Below, piece by piece: positions 54,723 through 61,539 of a stretch of DNA of 64,000 nt. A model generated the notes under the pieces. The model saw nothing but the letters and a program-made list of their open reading frames with translations, ran no database searches and was not told the origin of the DNA. The DNA is taken from NCBI RefSeq assembly GCF_014646195.1, contig NZ_BMMZ01000006.1:62001-126000 (forward strand), given 5' to 3'. Every line of letters begins with the position of its first letter. The first letter of the stretch is position 1. The translations under genes and the position numbers were made by a program. This DNA is from Microlunatus endophyticus. Its GTDB lineage: Bacteria; Actinomycetota; Actinomycetes; Propionibacteriales; Propionibacteriaceae.

Positions 54723-54778
54723 CACCCGAGTTCGGTCCGCCTCCGGCGACGCCGCACGCGGCGTCCCGAACCCGGGTG
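54723..54778 (-). terminator. Nested double stem-loop between rplS and lepB
   Basis: An outer stem pairs CACCCGAGTTCGG (54723-54735) with CCGAACCCGGGTG (54766-54778), 13 positions with one mismatch. Inside it GACGCCGC (54748-54755) and GCGGCGTC (54758-54765) form a perfect 8-bp stem. It begins 12 bp past the rplS stop. It may terminate or process the abundant rplS message before lepB. Confidence 0.65.
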
Positions 54779-54790
54779 TCAGCCAAGGTT

Positions 54791-55156
54791 CTAGACCTCG
54801 CGCTTCTCCTTGATCTTGGCGGCCTTGCCGCGCAGACCACGGAGGTAGTAGAGCTTGGCCCGGCGGACGTCACCGTGCCGGTCGACCTCGATCTTGTCGA
54901 TGATCGGGCTGTGCACCGGGAACGTACGCTCGACGCCGACGCCGAAGCTCACCTTGCGAACCGTGAACGACTCGCGGATGCCGCTGCCGGAACGGGCGAT
55001 CACCACGCCGGTGAAGAGCTGGACACGGGACCGGTTGCCCTCGACCACGCGGACGTGCACCTTGACGGTGTCGCCGGGGCGGAACGCCGGGATGTCGTCG
55101 CGCAGCGAAGCCTTGTCGAGCGCGTCGATCAGGGCGGGAGAAGCCAACTTGGCCAT
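54791..55156 (-). CDS. rplS: 50S ribosomal protein L19
   Basis: 121 residues, normal for L19, which sits at the 30S-50S interface. [29 protein letters not shown] and [26 protein letters not shown] match the family closely, with the terminal [18 protein letters not shown] 55156 has AAGGACAC upstream. It heads the rplS-lepB-rnhB-DUF2469 run, an arrangement conserved in actinobacteria. Its leader contains an inverted repeat (55173-55237). It is divergent from the NUDIX gene. Confidence 0.97.
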   Translation of the reverse strand: MAKLASPALIDALDKASLRDDIPAFRPGDTVKVHVRVVEGNRSRVQLFTGVVIARSGSGIRESFTVRKVSFGVGVERTFPVHSPIIDKIEVDRHGDVRRAKLYYLRGLRGKAAKIKEKREV

Positions 55157-55172
55157 GTCAGTGTCCTTGCCG

Positions 55173-55237
55173 TGCCACAGGTCACCGCTAGCGATGAAGT
55201 TCCAGATCCCCGGTACGCGGACGATCCCCCTGTGGCA
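55173..55237 (-). promoter_or_regulatory. Candidate structured leader of rplS
   Basis: TGCCACAGG (55173-55181) and CCTGTGGCA (55229-55237) are perfect 9-bp inverted repeats with 47 nt between them. The proximal arm lies only about 17 nt before the rplS start codon and just upstream of its ribosome site. Ribosomal protein genes often carry autogenous leader structures. This one is unnamed, and the role is inferred. Confidence 0.4.
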
Positions 55238-55308
55238 GGAGCCGCGAGAGCCAAGGACAACAGCAGACCATCTTGCCACATCCGGCGCATCAGGCTGAAA
55301 TCGTCATC

Positions 55309-55803
55309 GTGCCTGAGAACGCGTCCGAGGACCTGACATCGCTCCCGGTCCAACCATCGTACGATCCCGGCCGCGTCCCGGCGGCGGTCTTCCACGTCGT
55401 CGGCTGGCTGGTCCTGCGCCGCGGCGATGCCATCCTGTTGGCCCGCAGAGCAGGCGTCAGCTATGGCGACGGTAGGTGGGGCCCGCCCGGCGGCCACGTC
55501 GAGGCCGACGAGACGCTGGCGCAGGCGGCGTCCCGAGAAGCATGGGAGGAAGTGGGCGTACGCACCCGGCCCGATGATCTGGTACCGATCGGAATGGCCC
55601 GCTACGTGGACGGAGACGTCGCCGGCCTGGACGTCTTCTTCAGCACCGACCGGTTCGACGGCGAACCGCAGCCGGTCAGCGAATGCGACCGGGTCGGCTG
55701 GTTCGGCCTCGAGGCTTTGCCCGAACCGATCCTCGATTGGGTGCCGGGATCGCTCCGGCGCTATCTGGTCGAGGGCATCTGGTTCGCCGAATCGCTCGAC
55801 TGA
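55309..55803 (+). CDS. NUDIX hydrolase
   Basis: About 164 residues. The NUDIX box GGHVEADETLAQAASREAWEEVGV fits GX5EX7REUXEEXGU, so it should bind Mg2+ and hydrolyse a nucleoside diphosphate linked to another group. The core strand before it (VVGWLVLRRGDAILLARRAG) is typical. The substrate cannot be read from the sequence. I chose GTG 55309; a TTG at 55273 is in frame, and neither has a clear ribosome site. Its last 43 bp overlap the convergent ABC-F gene. Confidence 0.88.
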   Translation: MPENASEDLTSLPVQPSYDPGRVPAAVFHVVGWLVLRRGDAILLARRAGVSYGDGRWGPPGGHVEADETLAQAASREAWEEVGVRTRPDDLVPIGMARYVDGDVAGLDVFFSTDRFDGEPQPVSECDRVGWFGLEALPEPILDWVPGSLRRYLVEGIWFAESLD

Positions 55804-57455
55804 TCATCCTCGGACTCGCCGACGTTTTGCTGATCGCTTGCCGCCAGGGCCTCGATCCGGGCGAACCGCCCGGGCTCCGGGTCGGACGCGAAGGTGATCT
55901 CGCCGGTCAACCCGATCTCGTCCAGGAACGGCCGGTCATGGCTGGCCACCAGCAGTGCACCACGATACTGCTGCAGCGCCGAGGTGAGAGCGGCGACCGT
56001 GTCGAGATCGAGGTTGTTGGTCGGCTCGTCCAGAATCAGCAACTGGGGTGCCGGTTCGGCCAGCAGCAGGCCCGCCAGGCTGGCACGGAAGAGTTCGCCG
56101 CCCGACAGCGTACGGGCCGGTCTGGTGATCACCTGCGCTCCGAGCCGGAAGCGTGCCAGCCGCGAACGCAGGGTGTTGTCATCGGCGCTGGGGGCGAGCC
56201 GGGACACCGAAGTGATCACTGGCAGGTCCGGATCGAGGATCCGCAGCCGCTGCGGCAGCAGCCGGATCGGCACGTAGGCGCGTACGCCGCCCGAGCGCGG
56301 CGGCACCGCACCCAGGATGGTGTCGATGAAGGTCGCCTTGCCGGTTCCGTTGCCTCCGGTCAGCGCCAGCCGCTCAGGGCCGCGGATGTGCAGATCCACC
56401 GTTACCCCGTTGCGCAGCACGAGATCCTCGGTGATCACGATCTCCCGGCCTCCCGGAACCGCGGTGGCGCTGAGATCAACTCGGACCTGGTCATCGTCGC
56501 GGACCCGTTCCTCGGCGGTCGCCAGGCGTTGCCGGGCCTCTTCGACATCGGCCTGATGACCTCCCCGGAGCTTGCCCTGGGAGACCTCGGCCTTGCGCTT
56601 CATCGCGCCGGCCATGATCGCCGGCATGCCGCTCTTCTCGGCGAACTCCTTGCCGTAGCGGTTGTGCCGGTCCATCTTGGTCTGGGCCTCGATCAGCTCC
56701 CGCTTCTGCCGCTTCAGATCCGCCTCCGCGGACCGTACGGCGCGGGCTGCCGCCTCCTGCTCGACCGCGACCGCATCGGTGTAGTCGGAGAAGGTGCCGC
56801 CGTAGAAGGTGATCACCGAATCCCGAAGCTCGGCGATCTGATCACACAGGGCCAACAGTTCCCGATCATGACTGACCGCGATCACCGGGCCGGGCCAGCG
56901 GCGTACGGCCTGGTAGAGCCGGTCCCGTGCGCTGTGGTCCAGGTTGTTGGTCGGCTCATCCAGCAGCAGCACCTCGGGTCGGGTCAGGAAATGCCCGGCC
57001 AGCGCGAGCAGCACCACCTGACCTCCGGACAGTGTGCCGATCGGCCGACCAAGATCAAGATCGTCGAACCCGAACGCCGCCAACTCGGCTCCGACCCGGT
57101 CCTCGAGATCCCAGTTGTCGCCGATGGTCTCGAATTGCTCCGGGGTGCCGTTGCCGGCATCGACCGTCGCCAGCGCCGTCAGGATCGGCTCGATCCCGAG
57201 TACCGAAGCGACGCTGCGGTCTGCGGCGAGCACCAGATCCTGTGGCAGATAGCCGATCCGATCCGGTCGTTCGACCGAACCGGAGATCGGCACCAGAGCG
57301 CCGGCCAGGAGTTTGATCAAGGTCGACTTGCCGGCGCCGTTGCGCCCGACCAGTCCGGTGAAGCCGTCGGTGAAGGTCGCGGTGAGACCGTCCAGAACGG
57401 TTTCACCGGTGGGAAAGGAATAGCTGAGGTCGTGGCAGACAAGGACAGCCGGCAT
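55761..57455 (-). CDS. ABC-F family ATPase, probable ribosome-protection type
   Basis: 564 residues with two ATP-binding domains and no membrane segments. NBD1 has an intact Walker A (GRNGAGKST, K43-S44), the signature LSGGQ and LLLDEPTNNLDHSA. NBD2 has LSGGE and LILDEPTNNLDLDT, but its Walker A is GGNGTGKAT, with Ala at 374 where Ser/Thr normally binds Mg2+. An interdomain linker rich in Lys/Arg/Gln (about 230-330) is the part that reaches into the ribosome in resistance ABC-F proteins. ATG 57455 has AGGAG upstream. The leader looks like an attenuator, which supports an antibiotic-resistance role. Confidence 0.85.
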   Translation of the reverse strand: MPAVLVCHDLSYSFPTGETVLDGLTATFTDGFTGLVGRNGAGKSTLIKLLAGALVPISGSVERPDRIGYLPQDLVLAADRSVASVLGIEPILTALATVDAGNGTPEQFETIGDNWDLEDRVGAELAAFGFDDLDLGRPIGTLSGGQVVLLALAGHFLTRPEVLLLDEPTNNLDHSARDRLYQAVRRWPGPVIAVSHDRELLALCDQIAELRDSVITFYGGTFSDYTDAVAVEQEAAARAVRSAEADLKRQKRELIEAQTKMDRHNRYGKEFAEKSGMPAIMAGAMKRKAEVSQGKLRGGHQADVEEARQRLATAEERVRDDDQVRVDLSATAVPGGREIVITEDLVLRNGVTVDLHIRGPERLALTGGNGTGKATFIDTILGAVPPRSGGVRAYVPIRLLPQRLRILDPDLPVITSVSRLAPSADDNTLRSRLARFRLGAQVITRPARTLSGGELFRASLAGLLLAEPAPQLLILDEPTNNLDLDTVAALTSALQQYRGALLVASHDRPFLDEIGLTGEITFASDPEPGRFARIEALAASDQQNVGESEDDQSSDSANQMPSTR

Positions 57456-57461
57456 GTGATG

Positions 57462-57576
57462 CTCCTGAAGTCGGAAATGTCGCACCGGCGCGGATCGCGA
57501 AACACGGTGCAGCAGAACGGGGACTTCAGAGATTCACCAGGCAGCCTTTCGCCGACAACAGGGCTCCTCCAGCTTA
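57462..57576 (-). promoter_or_regulatory. Promoter and attenuator-like leader of the ABC-F gene
   Basis: On the minus strand a -10 TAAGCT (57576-57571) follows a -35 TTGAGT (57600-57595) by 18 bp. GGAGGAG (57570-57564) precedes a 10-codon frame starting TTG at 57558 and ending TGA at 57526 (MSAKGCLVNL). The stop lies in CTGAAGTC (57529-57522), which pairs with GACTTCAG (57472-57465) overlapping the AGGAG of the main gene. Ribosome stalling in the short frame could free the ribosome site. If the -10 is right, the first GGAGGAG would be mostly upstream of the transcript. Confidence 0.45.
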
Positions 57577-57714
57577 GGCGGCGAACCGGTCAGAACTCAA
57601 CACAATCCTGTCGCAACCCGGTCACACCGGCGCATCACTTCGGCCGTCGGACATTGATCCGGCCGTGACGGGGAACAGAACTCACGGTGACCGTCGGCGC
57701 CTAGCGTCAGGTCC

Positions 57715-58254
57715 ATGATCATCAATCAGACCAAGAACATCCGCAGGGGCATCGCTGGGGCCACCGTCGCAGCTGCCGCCATCGGAACCGTCGCCACGCT
57801 CGGTACGGCCACCGCCGCCGCAGCCACGCATCCGGCCGCCACCGTCAACGACATCACGGTCACGGCCAAGACGCTCGACAACTCCAGCGCCGGCCATTCC
57901 TATGCCGAACTCGTCCTCACCAACACCGGTAACCGGATCGTGTCCGTCAGGGGCTTCAGCGGAGTTTCCTTCGTGGCCGACGGAAACGGCACCCAGGTCG
58001 GGGTGCCGGCAACCTGGCTCCATGATCATTCCACCAGGACGATCACCCTGAAGCCGGGCCAGCACACCGGCGAGTTGGTGCGCATCGCCGACCCAGCCGT
58101 CTACGGCCCGACCAAGAACCATACGGTCACCGCCGACGGCTTCCGCGTCTATCTCCCGGGTCAGCGCCTGGCCGAATTCGCACCCCTCCACGTCCAGGCG
58201 ACCACCCGCGACGTGACCCAGCTCGCGGCCGAGCCGGTGGGCGTCACGAGCTGA
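57715..58254 (+). CDS. Secreted DUF4232 domain protein
   Basis: 179 residues. A signal peptide (IRRGIAGATVAAAAIGTVATL, cut probably after ATAAAA near residue 36) directs export. The mature part shows the DUF4232 pattern: YAELVLTNTGNRIVSVRGFSG, an internal GTQVGVPATW and ITLKPGQHTGELV, an Ig-like beta sandwich. The function is unknown. I chose ATG 57715. The intergenic DNA before it carries the divergent ABC-F promoter. Its end overlaps the convergent epimerase gene by 11 bp. Confidence 0.85.
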   Translation: MIINQTKNIRRGIAGATVAAAAIGTVATLGTATAAAATHPAATVNDITVTAKTLDNSSAGHSYAELVLTNTGNRIVSVRGFSGVSFVADGNGTQVGVPATWLHDHSTRTITLKPGQHTGELVRIADPAVYGPTKNHTVTADGFRVYLPGQRLAEFAPLHVQATTRDVTQLAAEPVGVTS

Positions 58255-59257
58255 GGTCGGACGCCTCGCGCCAGGCGGCCAGCACCTGTTGCTCGGTCGC
58301 CGGTCCGAGGCCCGCCCAGCGGTCGCGGTCCAGCCCAAGGCTCCGCTCGTAGTCCAGAACCCGCGCGAGCGTCTCCTCCAGGGGCCGAAGCCGCAGGCCG
58401 TGCTCCCGGGCGGAAGCGATGGACCGACTGCCGAATCCTGGCTCACCTCCGGGCACCCACAGCGGCAGTGAGTCCGGGCCGGCCCAGTAGCCGACACCAT
58501 GATCAGCGAGGAACTGCGGATCGACGGCGATCGTCCGACCCCGGTGGCCGGCCACCCGGACCGCAAGTCCGAGCACCTGTGGCAACGGCGTCGGCTCACC
58601 GGTGGCATTGAAGGTCCCGGCCACACCACGTTCGGCGGCGTCGAGCAGCCACGACGCCAGATCGTCGACGTCGACCAGTTGGGTGTCGTCGTCGACAGCC
58701 GGGACCAGCACCCGATCATCGGTGCCGATGCCGCGGGCGAACCGCGCCGGCCAGTACCCCACCCGATCGCTGCGATCCCCTGGCCCGGCGATCAGGCCGG
58801 CCCGGCACACGTGCGCCCGCTCCCCGACTGCGGCACGGACGGCGTTCTCGCACGCGACCTTGGCCGGGCCGTAGTCGGTCATCTCGGTGAAGCGATCCCC
58901 CGCCAGCGGCTCGTGCAGTCGGGCCGACTCGTCCTGGGCCGGCACGGAATCGTCGGCGTACACCGAGATCGTCGAGACGAATGTCCAGTGCGCGGTCCGT
59001 CCGGACAGCGCCTCCAAAGCATGCCGGACCTGGCCCGGTTGCATCGCGACGTCGATCACCGCGTCCCAGTCCTGGTCGCTGATCGGCTCGTACGCCTCCG
59101 GCCCGCCGTCCCGGTCTCCCCGGACCCACATCGCACCCTCCGGCGGACGGGCGGTGGTGCCCCGGGCCAGGCAGGTGACCTGATGGCCGCGTTCGAGAGC
59201 CTGTCGGGCGGTTGCCGCGGACAGGAACGCGGTACCGCCGAGGATGAGGATGCGCAT
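58244..59257 (-). CDS. NAD-dependent epimerase/dehydratase (extended SDR)
   Basis: 337 residues. The Rossmann motif is ILGGTAFLSAATARQAL, a GGTxFLG variant found in isoflavone reductase-like and epimerase proteins of actinobacteria. The catalytic YxxxK is DYGPAKVACE, and STISVYADDS supplies the Ser/Thr region. The C-terminal half (VLVPAVDDDTQLVDVDDLASWLL, GTFNATGEP) is the usual substrate-binding domain. The substrate is unknown. ATG 59257 is the start, with GGAG 14 nt upstream. Confidence 0.87.
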   Translation of the reverse strand: MRILILGGTAFLSAATARQALERGHQVTCLARGTTARPPEGAMWVRGDRDGGPEAYEPISDQDWDAVIDVAMQPGQVRHALEALSGRTAHWTFVSTISVYADDSVPAQDESARLHEPLAGDRFTEMTDYGPAKVACENAVRAAVGERAHVCRAGLIAGPGDRSDRVGYWPARFARGIGTDDRVLVPAVDDDTQLVDVDDLASWLLDAAERGVAGTFNATGEPTPLPQVLGLAVRVAGHRGRTIAVDPQFLADHGVGYWAGPDSLPLWVPGGEPGFGSRSIASAREHGLRLRPLEETLARVLDYERSLGLDRDRWAGLGPATEQQVLAAWREASDLSS

Positions 59258-59362
59258 TCGGTGATCATCTCCGGGTTCGGGTGGGATTGCCAGTGGCTCT
59301 GCCGCGAGCAGACGTGCCGGCAACGGCCCGGATGGACCGTGCACGGCGGTAGGGTCACAGCA

Positions 59363-59525
59363 GCGGTGGCGCCGACAGCGAAGATTCACCGGGCATCAAC
59401 GATGTCTGGCGCCCGAGGCACCCTCGGGTGGGAGTGATCCACGGTGCAGCACGATCGCAGGCCACGCGGCGGGCTCCGCCCGCGTGCTGGCCCGCACGAC
59501 GCGACAGGTCGCACGGCGTCACCGC
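59363..59525 (+). ncRNA. Candidate retron msr-msd RNA
   Basis: GCGGTGGCGCCG (59363-59374) pairs over its full length, with one G-U, with CGGCGTCACCGC (59514-59525), giving an a1/a2-like stem. Four bases after a1 lies AGC (59377-59379), resembling the branching-G context of known retrons. Two adjacent hairpins follow: 59389-59409 (9 bp, AAC loop) and 59410-59430 (9 bp, CAC loop). A longer imperfect hairpin follows, with arms CAGCACG (59447-59453) and CGTGCTG (59483-59489) and inner stem GGCGG/CCGCC. The RT gene starts 28 nt beyond a2. This order matches retron msr then msd. It is inferred by eye, not tested. Confidence 0.6.
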
Positions 59526-59553
59526 GCCTCACACACCCCGACGGCAGGTCGCC

Positions 59554-60897
59554 ATGACGCCCGAGGAGGATCTTGCGCTGCGGCTGGCCTACGTCTTCCT
59601 CTCGACATCATGGCGGCGGGCGGACCTGACCGATGCGGCCATCGCCTCGCTCGGCGGTGAACCAGCGTGGCTCGGCGGTCTCGTCTCCCGTCTGCTGGGC
59701 AGCATCCGCGAGCGTCCGGCCGATCGTCCGTACGATCTGGCCCGGGTGATCATGGGCCAGCAGGTCTATCTGGACGGACTCGATCGCGATCATCATCAGG
59801 ACACCGTCTGGAGGGTCCGTTCGTTCCCGGTCGGCGGGCTGGTCGCCGAGACCGAGCGGATGGCCGTACCGGACTGGCCGGTGCCGCGTCTGGGCACCGA
59901 ACGCGCGCTCGCCGATCTGCTGCGGGTCGACCTTCCGGTGCTGCTCTGGCTGGCTGATCCACGGGGCTACCTGCGGCGCGCCGACGACGGACTGCAGCCG
60001 TACCGCTATCGCTGGATCCGCAGGCCGGGGCGTACGCCACGTCTGATCGAGGCACCGGGCCCGTTGCTGAGATACGTACAGCGGCGACTGCTGGACCGCG
60101 TACTGGTGGGGATTCCGGTGCACCCGGCGGCATACGGCTTCGCCCGAGGCAGGAACGCCGTCCGGGCCGCGCGCCGGCACGTCGGGTCGGACTGGGTGAT
60201 CAACTTCGATCTGGTCAGCTTCTTCAACGGGATCAGAGAAAGCCGGGTCCGCGGCATCGTCCGCGTCGCCGGCTATCCCGAACCCGTCGCCCGGCTGATG
60301 GCGGCGATCATGACCACGGCCACCCCGGTCCGGACCTTGCAGCGCATGCCGGACGACGGGCCCGATGATGATCGCGCCGTACTGCGATCGGTTCTGCGCA
60401 CGGCGCATCTGCCCCAGGGCGCGCCCACCTCACCAGCGATCGCCAACCTCGCGTGCTATCGGCTGGATGTCAGGCTGGCCGGCCTGGCCGAGAGTCTCGG
60501 CCTGCGCTACACCCGGTACGCCGATGATCTTGCCTTCTCCGGGCACGGCACCAGGCCGGGCCGACGCTTCTTCCGGCTGGTCACCGAGATCGTCACCGAT
60601 GACGGCTACTGCCTCAATGATCACAAACAACGGCTGCAGACCCGCCGCGGCAGGCAGACCGTGACCGGCATCGTCGTGAACGACCGGGCGAATCTGCGCC
60701 GCAGCGAGTACGACCGACTCCGGGCAGTGCTGCACGACGCGATGATCAACGGACCGGAGCACGCCAACCGGAACGGCTACCCGGCCTTCCGTGAGCACCT
60801 GGACGGCCGGATCGGCTGGGTCGAGCAGCTCAATCCCGCACGCGGTGCCCGGTTGCGCCGGCAGTTCGAATTGATCACCTGGCCCGAGGACCGGTAG
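59554..60897 (+). CDS. Retron-type reverse transcriptase
   Basis: 447 residues. The RT core begins near residue 165 (PRLIEAPGPLLRYVQRRLLD). Catalytic motifs are NFDLVSFFNGI (D219), LPQGAPTSPAIANL (286-299) and YTRYADDLAFSG (Y322-ADD). The retron-specific region Y appears as TVTGIVVN (V370-TG). The motif X region reads AARRH (205-209): the His of NAxxH is kept and the Asn replaced. The first 150 residues are a helical extension without similarity I recognise. The C-terminal thumb (FREHLDGRIGWVEQLNPARGARL) is typical. ATG 59554 has AGGT upstream. No maturase, endonuclease or variable-repeat features of group II introns or DGRs are present. Confidence 0.88.
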   Translation: MTPEEDLALRLAYVFLSTSWRRADLTDAAIASLGGEPAWLGGLVSRLLGSIRERPADRPYDLARVIMGQQVYLDGLDRDHHQDTVWRVRSFPVGGLVAETERMAVPDWPVPRLGTERALADLLRVDLPVLLWLADPRGYLRRADDGLQPYRYRWIRRPGRTPRLIEAPGPLLRYVQRRLLDRVLVGIPVHPAAYGFARGRNAVRAARRHVGSDWVINFDLVSFFNGIRESRVRGIVRVAGYPEPVARLMAAIMTTATPVRTLQRMPDDGPDDDRAVLRSVLRTAHLPQGAPTSPAIANLACYRLDVRLAGLAESLGLRYTRYADDLAFSGHGTRPGRRFFRLVTEIVTDDGYCLNDHKQRLQTRRGRQTVTGIVVNDRANLRRSEYDRLRAVLHDAMINGPEHANRNGYPAFREHLDGRIGWVEQLNPARGARLRRQFELITWPEDR

Positions 60898-60944
60898 CCG
60901 CACCCGGTGCGACCGGCCGGGAGCGCGCGACGGTCCGGTGGGCG

Positions 60945-61514
60945 CTAGGCCCGGGATCGGTGGGCAGCGGCCTTCATCCGGTTCTGGCAGCGGGTGGAAC
61001 AGAACCGCCGGCCGGAGTTGCGGGAGGTGTCGACGTAGACCCGGTCGCAGGGCCGAGCGGCACAGACTCCCAGCCGGCCGGCGAGATCCGATCCGATCGC
61101 CAGTGCGAGTCCGACCGCGATACCGGCGCCCCAGCCGACCGCCAGGCTCGGGTCATGACCGTGGAAGTGCAGTGTCCAACCGCCACCGGCCGCCTGGTCC
61201 AGCCGCGGGCTGGCTGCGGTCTCCTCCAGCAGCTCGTTGACGATGCCGACCGCCGCCGCCAGGTCGCCGTCGTTGGCAGCGACGAAGACCGTTCGGACCC
61301 GGGCGGCGAGCTCGGTGAGCTCGGTGACATCGTGCCGGGCCACCCGGGGGTGATAGTCGGGGCGCTCCAACAGCTCGCGAACCACCGCGGGCGTTGCGGC
61401 CTCCGAGCCCGCCGGGGTAACGCCGTCATACCCGGGTGTCAGGGTGTTGACGAGACGACACGCAACCTCGGTGACCACGGTGACGTGACTGTCGAAGTGT
61501 ATTTGACCAGTCAC
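60945..61514 (-). CDS. CGNR/ABATE-type zinc-finger putative transcription regulator
   Basis: 189 residues. The N-terminal ABATE-like domain is followed by a C-terminal zinc finger: CAARPCDRVYVDTSRNSGRRFCSTRCQNRMKAAAHR. The four Cys are present, and the name-giving CGNR is CQNR here. The family is thought to regulate transcription under stress. I chose GTG 61514, where family-like sequence begins (HFDSHVTVVTEVACRLVN). An ATG at 61541 is in frame but would overlap the start codon of the divergent MFS gene. A palindrome between the two genes suggests autoregulation. Confidence 0.8.
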   Translation of the reverse strand: MTGQIHFDSHVTVVTEVACRLVNTLTPGYDGVTPAGSEAATPAVVRELLERPDYHPRVARHDVTELTELAARVRTVFVAANDGDLAAAVGIVNELLEETAASPRLDQAAGGGWTLHFHGHDPSLAVGWGAGIAVGLALAIGSDLAGRLGVCAARPCDRVYVDTSRNSGRRFCSTRCQNRMKAAAHRSRA

Positions 61515-61539
61515 GACTGGCGGCTCTACTGTTGCGCGC
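61503..61539 (+). promoter_or_regulatory. Promoter and operator between the CGNR gene and the MFS gene
   Basis: TTGACC (61503-61508) and TACTGT (61527-61532), 18 bp apart, form a promoter whose start would fall at or next to the ATG of the MFS gene (61540), implying a leaderless message. The palindrome CCAGTC-AC-GACTGG (61507-61520) fills the spacer and also covers the start codon of the divergent CGNR gene. A bound regulator would block both. Confidence 0.55.

Noticed and set aside
59258..60897. Diversity-generating retroelement or group II intron as the source of the RT
   Set aside because: There is no template/variable repeat pair or target gene with adenine-biased changes nearby, no maturase or HNH domain, and no domain V-like RNA. 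The VTG motif and upstream structured RNA favour a retron type.
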